64,000 nt of DNA from Tubiluchus corallicola (lineage: Eukaryota > Priapulida > Priapulimorpha > Priapulimorphida > Tubiluchidae). The stretch is taken from NCBI GenBank assembly GCA_030141605.1, contig JAQGDQ010000085.1, positions 558,001 through 622,000 of the forward strand. Reading direction: 5' to 3'. The translations under genes were made by a program, and so were the position numbers. Positions 22,051 to 36,341 of the stretch are shown here, one piece after another (the first letter of the stretch is position 1; each line of letters starts with the position of its first letter). The notes beneath the pieces were generated by a model. That model worked only from the letters and a program-made list of their open reading frames with translations. It made no database searches and was not told where the DNA came from.

Positions 22051-25000
22051 TTGCTGTTTCTGTGATTTTTCTTCTGACTTGGTGTTGCAAAATTTTCTAT
22101 GTAAAATTTATAATGTTGTAGCAACGTGTATGTGCTAAAAGCAATCTTCAAATACGAAGTTACTAGATTTAACAGTAGATGGCGTCACAATGAATTTTAG
22201 GTGTTTACTGCATGTATAGGTACTGTATTTTTAAACACTGCCCATATTAACTGCGAAAAGTGGCGTGTACCACCAAATTTACCGCGAGCACATTTTGTAA
22301 AAAATACTGAACATATAGCTAAATTGTAAATCACTACCCAAACACACACACCCTTGAATGTTTATAAAAGCATTGAACATAATCTTGTAATAGTGCAAAG
22401 ACAAACGAAAAAAGTTTCAAAATAGCTAGGTAACATTATTTATATTATTAATGTCAATTAAAACATGTTAAAAGATAGCACAACGAGTTCCTTGCAATTT
22501 TTGACTTTATATAAATAACACACGCACAATCGCACAATATATACATTACAATAATGATTATTATTAACTCATTCCAAAGCTCTCCCATATTGTTTCCACC
22601 AGAAGTACTGTACTGAACTTGTACTCAGAAAAATTTTGACTACATTGGTTATAGCTACTTAATATACAACAAATGGCTGCATCTAACTTTGTTGATATGA
22701 ATAAACCGATGCAAACAACTAACACAAAATACTAGGTCTATGGCAACTGTAAGCCGGAAAATAAAACAAAATCTTTCCACAATCTAAAACCTCAGAAATT
22801 TTGTACCACTTTTGATTATATTAAAAAGATACAGTGTGTATGCCCAACTTTGCCACTATTTCTTACATTTTTATACGAGTAAAGCAGGATTCCACAAATC
22901 AGTGCTCGACTAAAGAAAGTTTTCTTTTAAACTGCCAAGCATTTTTTCAGTAAACTAGATGCCTTCGCTTAACCAGACTACATTTTTAATGCAAAAAAGT
23001 GTGAACAATTACGAGACGTGTGCAATTTAGTGAACAGCTTTCATAATTGCTTCCTAAATCACACATTAATTATAGTTATATGTATAATCGTAATTACACT
23101 AAATAAACTGTTTAGGCAATATCTACTTTGATGGTATTTTTAGAGTATGGTATTTCACAGGTAATAATAGCGGATACCAACATAAGTAAGTATTCATGCA
23201 CTCGCCCATAAAAGTGTTATTAGTTTTGCAAGACTAGTCGTGCATACCTAATGTTGTTAAGACATTAGTCCAACAAAATCAAGTAAAATGTGCTGAGCTC
23301 TAGTAATGATTAATGCAATCGAAATAGTTACACGATTGTAACAGCTCATAAGTTTTTCTTTGAAATGGAAAAAACATGTTGATGCCAGCACCAAGACAAT
23401 AAATAACCTAGGCTAACTTCTAGATTAACCTAGATTAAGTGAAATATTTCAGATTCATTTGAGTAAGTATTAAATTATCATTCAATTAGTTTCGTTTCTC
23501 TGGCAGATATTGAGAAAACAATTCAACCAACTTAGGTTTGTTGATTCTTTAGAGAGTCGACTTTCCCTGTCATTGTGGACTTAGAATTATAGTTAACAAG
23601 CTGGTTTTGCAGCTCAATTATACCTTCACCTAAGAGTCTGCCTGAACTGCATTCTGACCCTGTCGCGGACAGGCAAAGTGACTAATTTAACTCATGTCTA
23701 GCTAATGTACACAAGCAATCTTATTATATTAACAATAAGCTAGACAATAATGCTTTCTTGTTGCAGCCAGGAGATGGCATTACACATTTTGCACAATATA
23801 ACATGGCGATGTGGTTATAACACCAGTGCTATTTATCTAAGTATTTAAACATTGCCAATCTTCTAATATAGCTTATGCAATTGCAAATTTAGTAACAATG
23901 GCATATCTGACTTTCATTCATAAGACAGACAGCAGTTCTAAAAGGGGTTCTATCACAATAGGTTTTTAACACATTTTTGTATTTTTACACAGTAAAACTA
24001 AACATCACATCTTCTTTGACTTCTTAAGCAAAATAAGCTAAACTTGACTGAGCATGCACACGTTTGTTCATTCATGCACAGTTAAGCTCCACAATCTTCC
24101 AACAGTTGTGGTATGTATCAAATATATTCTAATTATATCACACAATTCATTCCACCAAGTTATTATACACAAAAGCACATCTCCAATAATCTAAGAAACT
24201 AATTGATATCCAGCATTATTTACAAGATAATGACTCTGAAATTTGATTATATAGTATAGTGTGGTGTGCAAACATTATATAGTTATTACAATGACTGTTT
24301 AGGGGATTTATATACTATAATTGTGGAGTACTTTGGAGTAACATACAGAAGTTTGTCTTGATATAAGATCGGAAATCACAGTGACCATTAACCAAAAAAA
24401 AGTGCACAGCTCCCAGTTTGATGATCAAATGTGCTAAATGTAAATGGTAAGCAGGTTAGATGGCATTAATAATCATAGGGCATAATAATAAAATGCCAGA
24501 GACGAGACTTCAACATTAACGAAAAGCAAAGTCATCAACATCCTATAAGGTACATCTAGACTTAACAGTTACATATACTGACAGCAACTGGTAGATTCAT
24601 TTTGTCAAACTGTCAGATAGCTTGCAGATGGATGTAAGGAAAGCAGTACATTAACGTCAATAATTTCATAGAATGAACAGAAAAAAGAGCAAAATCCAAA
24701 TGCTTTCAAATGAAATATTTCCTCTAATGCCTCTACACACGTCGTCTCAAAACAGGTTACTCCGTAGTACAGGTCACCACATTTTGTGTTTAAATGTAAA
24801 ACGGACAGACAAATTCAACCATAAGAGCATTAGGAAAGGCAAACTAATACTTTAATTACGACCAATTAGAATTTCATTAAATCTAGACCAAGTCAGTGCA
24901 ATGTAACTGCTTTAGCCAAAAAACAGGTAATACATCTTTTTTTTGGATATTTTTGTAATTTTATCAGAAATTTTCAAAATGGGACTCATTGCTTACTAAA

Positions 25001-26454
25001 TGTTTATGCTCACCCAGAGAAGTGTAAAATCACAGTAAAATCTGTAATAATTATACTTATTTTACATATTTTATAAACAGGTTATGTGTGCCAGTAAGCG
25101 CCAGTCAACTGCACTGCAAAGTTTCTTCTAGAAAGTAACTTATATAAGAACTATTGACTCAGAAGTATACAGCATACTTGTATTTTAGGACTTCAGTATT
25201 TATAGTATTCTCATTTAGCACTTCACATTTAACATTCTCTCTAACATAATGAAGGTTTCACTTTAACTAAAAATCGTGCTCCAAAAAAGGGAAACAAGAA
25301 ATTGCTTCATAGACTTATTTCTTGCAAGCACTCTTGAGTATGAGTTTATAATATTTCTTACTGAGATCAATTAACAGTTAGGTTAGCAGAATTATGTGAC
25401 TATGCAAGCAAACAGAGAAAGAATATGTAGCCCTGAAATCAGATACTACATTACCTTTAAAGTATGCAACATGAGATACTCTCAACTATCCTTACTTCAG
25501 GCTTCAAGCTTACTTTTCCTAGTATAGAAAATTAGACACACCGATGTCACAAGATAACAATGCATTTATTTCTTTAGAAGCTTAATGATCTCAAGCTAAA
25601 TCCACAGATGGCCCCCACAAAAACATTAATATACAGGACTAGCATTGTGCAATGAGAGCGCTGGATTTAGTTGTGAAGCTACGAATATAGCATTTTGTAC
25701 TAAAAGATATGGGATTGAGTTATAAGTGGTAAAAATCGCAAAATGAAATATTTCAAACATAAAATAAAACATTTTGCTCAATGGATTTGCAACGGCAAGT
25801 TTCTAGCAACATGATGAATGCAAACTTTCTGCAACATGTTGAATGCTAAGACAATAGTTAATACAGATAACATGTCACAATTGTGGTAGTTTTTCCAAGC
25901 AACACAGTGACTGTACAATGGTACCCCCTCACCGAGAGCCTTGCACTCTAATGAAAACGTATTACTCATCAACACACTCTTCTATATAACAGGAATCAGA
26001 TGAATTTACTCTTATTTTAGGTAATGTTTTGAGCTACTTTTCAACTATTAAAATCTTCTCCACAAAAAGGAACCAAAACAATAATTACAGCGAGATCCTT
26101 TACCATTATTAAAACAGAATACAAATTACACTAATTTGAAAACTTTAAAAAGAATCAAAAGTAATGGCAGCTAAATTATAAATTTTACGCTTGAATATAA
26201 AACCAGTACAACTGCCGCAGTGTCCCGCCATAACAAAGACTAATGCTTTTTTTGTCTTAAATCTGCTCCTATATTTACATTACATATATAAATTACAACT
26301 GACTGCATTCATTTTTTTAGCATATGCACCCTCAAATGACTAAAACCAAAATCAACTTATATAAACAACATCTATGTACAGTGATCATATTTGCTGATTG
26401 TGACGAACACCCACAACTGGAAAAACTCATCTACGCCACAGATGCTGGCTGGGG
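22051..26454. other. Intergenic/3' flank between convergent genes
   Basis: No gene or recognisable repeat is seen. On the minus strand an AATAAA (25570-25565) lies about 0.9 kb beyond the RNF11 stop and could end that transcript. The rest is AT-rich sequence without visible structure. Confidence 0.35.
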
Positions 26455-29400
26455 CTACCCGTAATTCGTTTCATACGTAGAAAGTAAGGCCGCGTCCACA
26501 GGTTCCATACAGGAGGGACAAGTGAAAGACCTCATTAACCAATCATCGATGCACTCCGTGTGGTACGTGTGCATGCATGGCAGAAATCGTATGGGATCAC
26601 CGAATTGAAATTCTACCATACATATGACGCACCTGCAAAATACAGAAACTTGTTAGACAAACTCTGTTTGCACAGTAGTTCTCCAGAGTATACACCTAAA
26701 AGAAGTGATAACACAAGGTTAAACTGATTTAGCAGCATACAGCAAGTTCAGTGACAGATTATGGTGTACAAACAGAGGCACGTCTGAAAATCGAGCGCCA
26801 CAAAGACGGGTGTGTGTGTGTGCAGTAAGTAAGAAATTGCTATAAGACGTGTTGACTTGGTAACCATGCCGATCTATTAATGTGGCCAAGGGTTGCATGA
26901 AAGTGAAAAACACACAAAAATCAAGCACATGAAACGGAAATTTATCAATTAAGTAAATAAAGATTCCAAAAGCTATCTAAAGTAGTTTAACACAATTAAA
27001 ATTCTCCATTCAGCTGTTTTTAGTGTATGGATTCATATTAGGTATGCAATTCATACATACGTTTCAGCAACAAAAAGGCCATGTATTAAGAATTTGATAA
27101 ATTCATATTGCATTTATTTTGAGTATAGTCTATTGAATTGAATCAGACAGTTTCACATAACTGGTACATAGATTCTCCACACAATGCCAACAATACATAA
27201 TTAACATGCAAATAAGTTAAACAAAATTATATTAGAACTTCAACATGGATTTGCATAATATCCTTCTCACTGGAAATTGTGCACAACATAGACTATGAAG
27301 GAGTTAACAATTAAAATAAAACATTGTAAAATTAGTAAATAAAACATTCTCACAGAAGATTAGTTTTATCAAGTTTGAAAATGCTTTGTGTCATTTATAA
27401 TATATTGAATTGTGTATATTATTGTTGAATATATTGAAAGATTGCATATATTAAAAGATTAAGCTCAAGGATGCATTCCCATGAAGCAGTAAATGCATTA
27501 CATCACTATCTGATAGTACAACAATATTAATATTATTAGGAGCCAATACTTCTTTGATTTTGTTGAGCATTAGTGCTCTAAAATTGTATTGTAACAACAT
27601 AAACAAATTTGTTTTATCATTAAACTAAAAACGGGTCAAGAAGGCAAAACAGATCAATATCATGCCTGTATACTGACACAAAAGGAGCTGACAGTCCCAT
27701 TATATAAATGCTAGGTACACTATACTAAAGCCATAGATTAACTATAATAGCATGTATGTATAGCTAACATCAACAGGCTTTTTAGCTGTAGTCAGAAGCC
27801 CTGTGCTGCTGTGCTCTGTTTCTTAAATTCAGACCAAATTAACAATAAAATTCAATTAATTTAACAGATACGGTTTCGTCACCCACTGCAAATGTCGACA
27901 CCTCACACACGTTCAAACACTGAGTATGCCACAACTGCTAAAAGGCTTTTCACTTACACAAAAATTATTTTTACCAGTTCACCTGATTACCAAGTGCTAT
28001 AAAACTGGTTGTTACACGTACTACTAAAATTTCTAGGGTCATAAGCAAGGGCTGCTTGTTTCGAAAGGATTTTCTTTTTAAAGGTACGAAACTTATTTAG
28101 AGAATCACAGGTAGGATGGTAAGAACCTGACCACATAGCTGCAAACACTATACACTGAGGCACACTGCCCGCTGAAAACACTCAAAGGCAGGGCCAACTC
28201 AGCGACACACTTGTGACATGATCGCTGAACCTGACTCATTAACAAGGAAAGACGACCTGCTAAAATGAGCCACTGAACCAGCAGAGATGTCTCACTCACA
28301 CTTTCGGCATGTATAAAAATCCAATATACATCCTCCATCTACAAGGTGTCTAGATAGCCAACGCTTACGCGTGATAAGACACAGAGTCGATATCGAACCC
28401 ACTCCATTCAAACGAAGCACGGGAATTCTACCATTCGACCACAGACCCTTAAACTGAAGCAAAAACAACTTCACTTACTCTCTGTTCTTTTTGCTTCCGT
28501 CATATACACCTGTTGGGAGGTGTTGAATCAGACCTATCCTTTGTGCTATTTTCACCTGTTCATCTTCTGTGAGCTGTGTAACTGGTCGCGTCACGTTCGG
28601 CGCTGGATGGAATACAGGCACATTACGAACACTCTCCTAGAACAAAAAATTGCTATCTGTAATTCCTGATATGGCCACATAACCTCCATTATCAAAATTC
28701 TGATGATTAAAAGATTTGAACGAATGTACATGAATGGGCTCTTATGAAGTGAAAAAGTGAAACAGCCTTTTAAAATCAAAATCAAATCAAAAGCATCGCA
28801 CTGTTAGGGACCTACAATTTTTGTAATCCTTGCACATCTTCAAATTTTTTAATCCTTGTAAGCCTTTAAATCCCAAATTTTAAAATTTCGTCAATAGTTG
28901 TCTCAGCGAATTCACAGTTGTGCAATTCAACAGCCAATGCACAGCGCATTGTAATTCAAACAAGGACTATTGAACTTGAATAACCAAGGTTTGGGAGACA
29001 AAGGTCAATGGTAGTTGAAATTACAACTGCAAAAAATGTCGACTGTTCATTATACAAAAGTTAGAGGTCAATGTTGTCTGCTTCTTTTTCTAGTTACAGG
29101 CCAACTTTGCATAAGTTTGTATTGCTCTTTTTTTCGAAACTCTCATCAAAATAACTAGATCTGCTGAAACAGAGTTCTGTGCCATAGATATGAGGTGCAA
29201 TTAAAACACCAAATTCACAACTGACAGGACAGAAAGTAAGAATGTCTCTTCACATACATAAAAGAAAACGGAAATCTTATTTTACACACTCATTTGCACC
29301 TAAGAGGAAAATTGAAAACCTAAGAGCTAGGAAACGCACGCTGAAGACTGAGAAGGCAATTCAGAATTTTGTTCAGTTTAGCATTTTACATTTTCAGAAA

Positions 29401-32400
29401 TGATTATCAATAATTCTTAAATACGTGTGATCAAACTGCTGATCAATTTCAGTTCAAAATATTTACTATGGAATAGTCTTACCACATTGTTAGCTGCATT
29501 TTGACATAAAATCACGTAACTGGGTTTTTGAGTCTGTCAACTAATACATGTAATTGTCATTCCATGCAAAATAGTAGCTATCTTAGTAATGTCTTAATGT
29601 GTTTATTTGATGTTTTTTGTAAAAGGTGGATTTTTAATGTAAAAAGACTGTGACTACAGAAATTAATGCTAAATAAAAGAAACTTATTATTATTATAACA
29701 GACAGAATGCTGAAGAACGGAATTATACGGCTGCTCCACACAGTTTTTGTATAAATTCTTATACGATCGCTTCAGGAATCAGAATCAATGATTGTTTTAG
29801 CACTGTCGTTACACCTGAGCTGCATATTAGGCTAGGCTGTACATAATTGCATGTTGCAAAATGAAGAGTAGTTATTGTGCATTAGCTGGAAATTGGAACA
29901 CCTAATACAGGGTAGCCACTCCATTACTGTGATGAAAGTTAGATCAATATTTTCTTCTTAAGAAAATGATTAATTGGTTCCTAGCTCAATAACAGCAAAA
30001 GTGCAGTTCAAAGAAGGTAATTTAGACTTTTAGACCGTAATAAAATGTTCGATATTAAACCACAATTTTGTAGCAAAAAACTTTCGATTATTTATTTTAG
30101 AAAACTAACATGCAAATTACTGTAGTTGTGAAAAGTGCTGTATTTGCAGTAAAACACACATTTAAGCACACATTCATGACCTGTGAATCAGAATATCTGC
30201 AATAGCCTTTACATTCGAATGCAAAACTTGTTTGAATTTGTTTCTACACTGAGTTCTACCAGAAGTGCACACATAAGCTTGTAGAAGTATGACTCATGAA
30301 TGACATTGTCTCTCAGTAATACATGCATTTGTAAGTATAATGATAATGATAACAAAAATTTAATGATAATTTTTTGGCATGAACTATTAAAGCAACCAGC
30401 TTCAGCAACCAAATTTAGACAAATTATAGTAGTGGTTCCCGAAAAACTGCTAGTGGTTCAATTTTTGCCCTTCAAATCAATAATTTAATTTTGCTGATTA
30501 ATTTAACATCTCTCGTGTGATTTAGCAAGGATTGGTAAGATGAAGTCACCAAATCAACCAAACTTGTGATGATTTTGTTAATACATTGGAAAAAATCTGC
30601 TCTAGTGACCTACTAGCCATAGACAGTCAATTAACATCAAAGAATGGTTCTCAGACGATGACACATCAGTGATCACCACTCTGCTACCTAAATGCTCTTT
30701 TCTACAACCAGTGGCATCACTGCACACTTCTGATTATATGACAAAAGCAGAAAAGCAGAAACTACATATCTAATAATCAATCCCTAATTCTGAGATCGCG
30801 CACGCTTAAAGCAGCAATACAGCCACATGGCCATGGACTGAATGTATGCTGTGTGGCCGGTCACGGCCAAATAATCATCGACTACTATTATGAGCTACTG
30901 TGTTTGGTCGTGTGGTAATTACGTCTGTTGCCCAAAGGCTTTTCAGCAAATGAAAGTAAAAGGTCGTTGTTGCTGTTCTACTACAAAGAGTCTTTAAGCC
31001 AGAAATGAGACTGCATTTTTCCATGAAAAGCGAAAGTAAAGATCTAGAAAACATGAGAAAAAAATGAAATCAGACTACATACTCGAAAGAAAAGCTAATA
31101 AATATATACGGCAACTACTATTGGATGCAGGCAATGCGGGCATACAACAAGCAGAATTAATACCACACCGTGAGATCTTGAAGTTTATTTTCTACAGCAA
31201 GTAAAGAATGTATGTCATTGTCATTGTAGATATTGACAAAATGATACAATGATAACACATAGTCGAAGAAGAAATTTGATAATTTTGAGCATAATTCAAT
31301 TGATTGGCATAAGAGAATGGTTTAGTGATTAAACCGAAACATTAATTTAATTTAATTAACCAATTAAATAATTTAATTAGTTTGTATTTACAAGCATTAA
31401 TTATTCAAGAAAGTTTTTAATCCAGACGAGAATGAATCTTAGATGTCACACTTTGTACGTATGATATAACAGTGCATCAGAATGTTTCTAATAGTTGTAC
31501 ACTGGCAATCATATTTCACAATTCTATGTAGGTTCTAGTACAAGCTAAAAATTTAATAATTTGACTCAAATTTTCAACTAACACCATATAAAATACAAAT
31601 ACAGTATTAAAATGAAATAAAATACAATGAAATAAAAAATACAAGTTAGTAATTTAAGAGCTAAATAAATTTTAGAAACTAATTATGTAATATTTTATTC
31701 AAATTGCCCACACATCTCATAGGAAAGTCAGCAAGAAAGAAAAATGGCTTATTGAAAATGAGAGGTGCTTATCAGCACAGCTATGTATTACCTACATATA
31801 GCTAGACCCTTCATTCAATACAGGTATGATCTACATTGAAGGTAATGAACACATAGTTGACTAAAGATAAAGGCTACTGTACATGAACCTAAGTAGTTTC
31901 TCATCAGAGCTGTACATAAACAAAACAGTTATTCAAGCCCAAATGGCCTATTTACAAGACTAAGCTGGTATGATTTACAGAACTATAATACCAGGAAGTA
32001 TACTTTATGAAACTATACTTGTGCAAAAATATATTAAAATAAGTGAAAGCCTATATAACATAAAGCCTTAAACCTGACTAAAAAATTTGTCATCTTGAAT
32101 TGTGGAAAGCATTTAAAAGCTAAACTAAAATTTCTCAGTGAGAAACAGATTCATTTAAAGGAAAACTGTGATTTTTCATATCTTACCTATTTGAAGTATG
32201 ATAAAAACACCTATAATAATGACAAATCGCTTTTGATAATTAATTAATATGCTAAAAACTTAATAAGGGTGGGCAAGCTCAAATGGTGATGAAATCACAA
32301 CAGAACATAATTTTCAACAGCACAAATATTCCATGAGCACGCTGCATTTTGCTAACATACAGCTACAACAGACTAATCTAAATGAAAATAGTAAAGCAAG

Positions 32401-33439
32401 AAAACAAAAAAATCCAAAAGGACGCGCTTACAAGCCAAAAAATAATAGTGTTTCACTTCAGTAAATACTGCTGATGGAACCAACAGAATAAATTGGTGAA
32501 TTATCTAGAATTATATTCAGTTAGCCTTACTTCTAGTTCACAAATATGTGCTGTTTGTCCTTCAAATTGGAGCTTCTATCACAAGTCTGGTGCCAGATGA
32601 CTTGAGCAAAGTCAAGTTAATAATATCTGTCATGAAGTATGAAAATCGTAATGCTTTTAATGTTCGCCAAGTTCAGTTCAAGGGCTCAAGATAAAAATCA
32701 CGCGTATAGTGTCTAATTAGCACATTGCAAACAATCTTAATTCTGATTTAAACTTCTGGCTTATAAGTCACAACCAAAACTCAGAACCAATTCAACTGTA
32801 CTGTATTTTTATAGCAGTAGACCAATGGTCAATTTATTGTAACTGCAATTAAGTGTTTATTGCTTCTAACACATGAAAAAGACTATGTACTCTATATTCG
32901 AGAGTTCAAGAAAGAGCAAGCAGTGGCATATTAAGCATTAACACTAGTTTATCGTTAATAACTATGTTTTAAAATATGATTTCTGATTTTTCATGGTCAA
33001 AGACTCATGCATCTTGGCCATTTTTTTATTTGCTGATTCATTATGCAATGAAAATAACTAGTGTAAGAAAAGTTAACACACTTTCAGTGTATCTAGTGCA
33101 GCAATAAAAAACCATATTATCTAAAAAGTAAATGCGCTGTTTTACAAACTATAACCAAAAAGAAAAACTAAAAGTTCGGTGAATTTTTACTGCTTTTCTT
33201 TTTAATTTTTGAATCATAAAGACTATTCCAATGTAGTATGATGTTGACGTTCTAACACTTTAGCTAACAGTCGTTTCGAAAAGTGCTATAAGTAAGAAAT
33301 AGCTAACCTGATAAGGAGGTGGTGGTCCAATTTGATCTCCTGGACCAGGCGAAGATTCTCTGTTGTTTGTGTTTGCAGCATCACTTCCTCTTAATAGACT
33401 AATATCGTCAGATGTGCCCCTTTTTAAGCAGTTACCCAT
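26455..33439 (-). CDS. RNF11: RING finger protein 11 (RNF11) orthologue, 3 coding exons
   Basis: RNF11 is a small membrane-anchored E3 ubiquitin ligase adaptor. It binds NEDD4-type WW ligases and ITCH and takes part in the A20 (TNFAIP3) complex that damps NF-kB signalling. The coding exons are 33439-33308, 28636-28479 and 26632-26455, with matching phases, encoding 155 residues (human has 154). Seen in the sequence: MGNC start (Gly2 myristoylation, Cys4 palmitoylation in the family), PPPPY at 39-43 (WW-binding PY motif), the RNF11-typical QLTEDEQVKIAQRIGLIQHLP segment, and a RING-H2 with Cys98, Cys101, Cys116, His118, His121, Cys124, Cys135 and Cys138. The RSFTCPSC context retains the threonine (134) that AKT targets in mammals. 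The C-terminus is STYETNYG, two residues longer than the vertebrate end. Intron 1 is 4.7 kb and intron 2 is 1.8 kb. Confidence 0.95.
28230..28452 (-). repeat. tRNA-derived SINE-like element in RNF11 intron 2
   Basis: On the minus strand an A-box (TGGTCGAATGGTAGA, 28441-28427) and a B-box-like GGGTTCGATATC (28400-28389) stand at tRNA spacing, the internal pol III promoter arrangement. The acceptor and T stems do not pair well, so this is not a working tRNA. A second pair of weaker box-like motifs follows (TGGTTCAGTGG, then GGTTCAGCGATC about 50 bp on), hinting at a dimeric SINE. The left border is about 27 bp from the exon 2 donor. The 3' end is not defined. Confidence 0.5.
28637..33307 (-). 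other. RNF11 intron 1
   Basis: The 4.7-kb intron runs between a CAG|GTTAGC donor and a TTCTAG acceptor on the minus strand. It is AT-rich. I see no nested gene, RNA or intact transposon in it. Confidence 0.6.
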
Positions 33440-34099
33440 GTTTGCTAGTAAATAATATTACTTCATAAGGCATCAGACAAAAATATCTTCACAATACATA
33501 ACAAAGGACATCCATAAATTAACAGAAAGGCCAGTGCAATCGCGAAAATTCACATGAAAACAGTGGCCTCTGAACACTTCATAAATGTAATCGCGCGAAC
33601 GAATGTAAAGCAACAAAAGTTTTAATTACGAATTGGCAACAAATAGAAAAACTGAAGTAATTTTTTACCAAGTTTTGTAATTATAAAAACTTAGGAAGTA
33701 CTTTGTGATTTAACTTTGTCAAAAAGTAGGTAAACAAATAATTTTATTTCTTTTAAAGCGAACTAATACAAAAACTCTCATAAATGCAAGACGTCATCCG
33801 TCAGCTGTGCTAAAAAGTAGTTCGACTTGCAGACGTCTGAAGAGTGGCTATGTAATAGTTTTAATAATTTTTTTAATGCAGACGAAAAGAGAAGAAATAG
33901 GGATTTTTTAGTAATCGCAAAAACATTAAAAAATAAGGGAGGTAAATAAATTGTTTTTAAATAAAATTAATGACTTTTAGAATAGGATAAGTTGTATCTA
34001 CGTGTATGATAGCAGTCCATCGATGCGATGAATTAAAGTACCCGTTTCTCCACTTGCATAAAGCTTAAAAAATTCGTCTCGAAATTTTATACCACTTAC

Positions 34100-34200
34100 G
34101 TACAACCTTTTTGCACACAGGGCTTGCGTCTGCAGGAACGCTGTATAAAACCTGCAAATTTAAACTCCAGCGATGACCGTTAGACAGAGCCATTTTGACG
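34100..34200 (-). other. RNF11: Candidate upstream RNF11 exon (5' UTR or N-terminal extension)
   Basis: A good minus-strand donor (GTAC|GTAAGTGG, donor at 34099) lies upstream of a usable acceptor (TTTACTAG) just before the RNF11 start at 33444. Within this exon an ATG at 34193 opens a frame of 31 codons that, after splicing, runs in frame through Pro-Asn into MGNC. It could encode a 33-residue extension lacking the N-terminal glycine, or be plain 5' UTR. The exon's upstream edge is unknown. Confidence 0.5.
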
Positions 34201-34550
34201 ATAGTTCGATCATTTGAAACAAGTTTAGATAACACCGAGTAAAGTTGAAAAAATAATCAGAGCATTCGTAGTGCACATGTCACTATCTAACTAAAATTTT
34301 AAATTACTTTATTTTGTCAAGAAGATTAAAAATACGTTTTTTGGTTAGTGAGTGGTGCACCCTGGAGGTGAGTCAACGACATTTTACCAGCGAAAAAATA
34401 ATTTTAAACAATTAACAAATGTTCTTTTCTAATTAGCCGAGTCTTTCAAGCAGGTAAGCGAAATGCTAAGTAATATAACTTTGCATGGAAAGTTTTTTGA
34501 GACATAGCTTAACATTTCATTTTCTGCCCTTGATTGACATTGTGCGTATA

Positions 34551-34558
34551 TGACGTCA
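34551..34558. promoter_or_regulatory. CRE-like palindrome upstream of RNF11
   Basis: A perfect TGACGTCA lies about 360 bp upstream of the candidate first RNF11 exon, where a promoter would be expected. No TATA box is obvious. Confidence 0.3.
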
Positions 34559-35858
34559 TGTAATGGGGCAGTTTGAATAGTATTGCGGTCTAAAATGGAT
34601 CTAAAATGAAAAAAACCCAAAAGATCCTTTCAACGTGTGTACAATGTAAGCATAAAATTGCTATAAGGTAATGTAATTTCAAGGCGATTTTTCTGAAACC
34701 TACTCCAGGTACTCTTTTTCTAGTCCTTTAAGACTTTCTGAATACTAGCTATTATTCATTTCATTGACGTTTCTATCTATGCATTAAAGTTCAATAAGCA
34801 ATTAAAATGAAGACATCTGCGGCATTTTGTGAAAGTAGTTAATTGCCATCATGTATCTTGTACAGGGTGTAACAACACTTTGCTGTTACTGGCACAATAG
34901 AGAATCAGCAATGCCACTTATACCCTTAATATTTTGGGGGGGGGGGGCTCATTTCTGGGGAGTATCTAGCAGCTCAGCTAGCTGGCTGTTGGTTTGCTAA
35001 TACATTAAATCATCACTAGCAGTAGTCAATCTCGCAAATGGAGCATTGGTAAAAAACGGGAAATTTGTTTTGCAAAAAATAAATATCCTCTGAAATTAGA
35101 TTCATCAAAATCAGAAGAAAAGTACTGTAACTCCGGCGTGGCACTAAAACATAATGCTCAGATTGTTATACACTAACTCTTAAAAAACTTGCAGCAAACT
35201 TGTGACTCAGTTGTAAGTCACGTAAATCTTGCAAAACTGAGGGGCATGAATGAAGATTCGAAGAGATCATGGTCGAACTCTAGATTCTTCAATCCATTGC
35301 AGATATTTCACAATCTTGTCTTTTGAACCCATCAGTGGTATGTTCTCACACTATCCCTACAATTAGACTAAAACCAAAAAACTTCTGCTTTCTGGTCAGC
35401 TGCAAATCCTATAACTAAAATGCCTGAATTTTTTGTATGCTGGTTTACTGGAGAAGAGGTTTACAATCGACTATATGCATTTAAATTTTTCTGGGATGTG
35501 TCAGAAGTGCCTGGGAAATTGTTTTAATAACTGTTTTAAAGAGTCCACGCAATACATGCCAAATACATGCACTATGCAGCTAAAATAAAGCATAAATAAT
35601 ATCAGTGTGGTACCATCAAGTAATTATTACTAATTTACCACTTTGTTAAGAGATTTCTTGCAGTAGCATGAGGCCCCCAAAAGTTGTGAGGCTTTGGGCA
35701 ACAGTTACTGTCCAACAAATTGTCAGCAGTGAGTTGATATAATTAATTATTTTGTTCTCGTTGTGTTTATACTTCTGTATGTAGACCCTGTATTTGCCTT
35801 TCAATTTACTTTTCAAACTTAATAACTCAGCTGACCAAATGGCTTTGACACGGATCCC
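34559..35858. other. Intergenic
   Basis: No gene is seen. A run of 12 G lies at 34936-34947 on an AT-rich background. Confidence 0.5.
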
Positions 35859-36341
35859 TCAATTTGTTTTTGAATGCACTAATATTTGGGACACTAGTAA
35901 CATATCGTTTGGCATGGCAAGATATTCCAGAAGGCAACAACTCTTTCCATGAAAAAAACGACCTCTTATGTTAGTATGATAGAAACCCTCAAACAGTTTC
36001 ATCGAATGTCCACGCAAATCATAGTTGCAATGAGTCAGGACGAAGAAGTCATCTTTACTCAAGATGGTCAACTCTTTCAAAATTTTGAAACAAACAGAAC
36101 AGCCCGTTTGACCAAACCAATGACTCTGTTTGCTGAGTTTTCGATCCTAGTTATACTCATTCTATTTTAAGTCCTTCAAAATCCATAGGCCCAAATGCTT
36201 CACTTCAGTTGGCAGATTAATTTTAAACTCTCAAAGTTTGTATCTGACATCATACTTGGGTCTAATGCGAAGCAAAGAACGCTTGGTTGGTTTTGGGGTC
36301 AATAGGTACAAGTCACACCATTTTTCTACCTGCAACGCCAT
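35859..36341 (-). mobile_element. Decayed non-LTR retrotransposon (CR1/L2-like) reverse transcriptase end
   Basis: Minus-strand reading, in shifting frames, gives a series of patches in the right order for the C-terminal half of a CR1-type ORF2: EKWCDLYLL (the thumb-region WCDxWLL motif), a HLGLWI..DLKWNE patch, NSANRVIGLVKRA, then DLRGHSMKLFEGFYHTNIRGRFF. Stops, frameshifts and deletions separate the patches, so it is a dead 5'-truncated copy. The clade within non-LTR elements is uncertain. Confidence 0.55.

Noticed and set aside
28389-28452. tRNA gene on the minus strand
   Set aside because: The A- and B-boxes are present but the acceptor and T stems do not pair, so it is called a SINE head.
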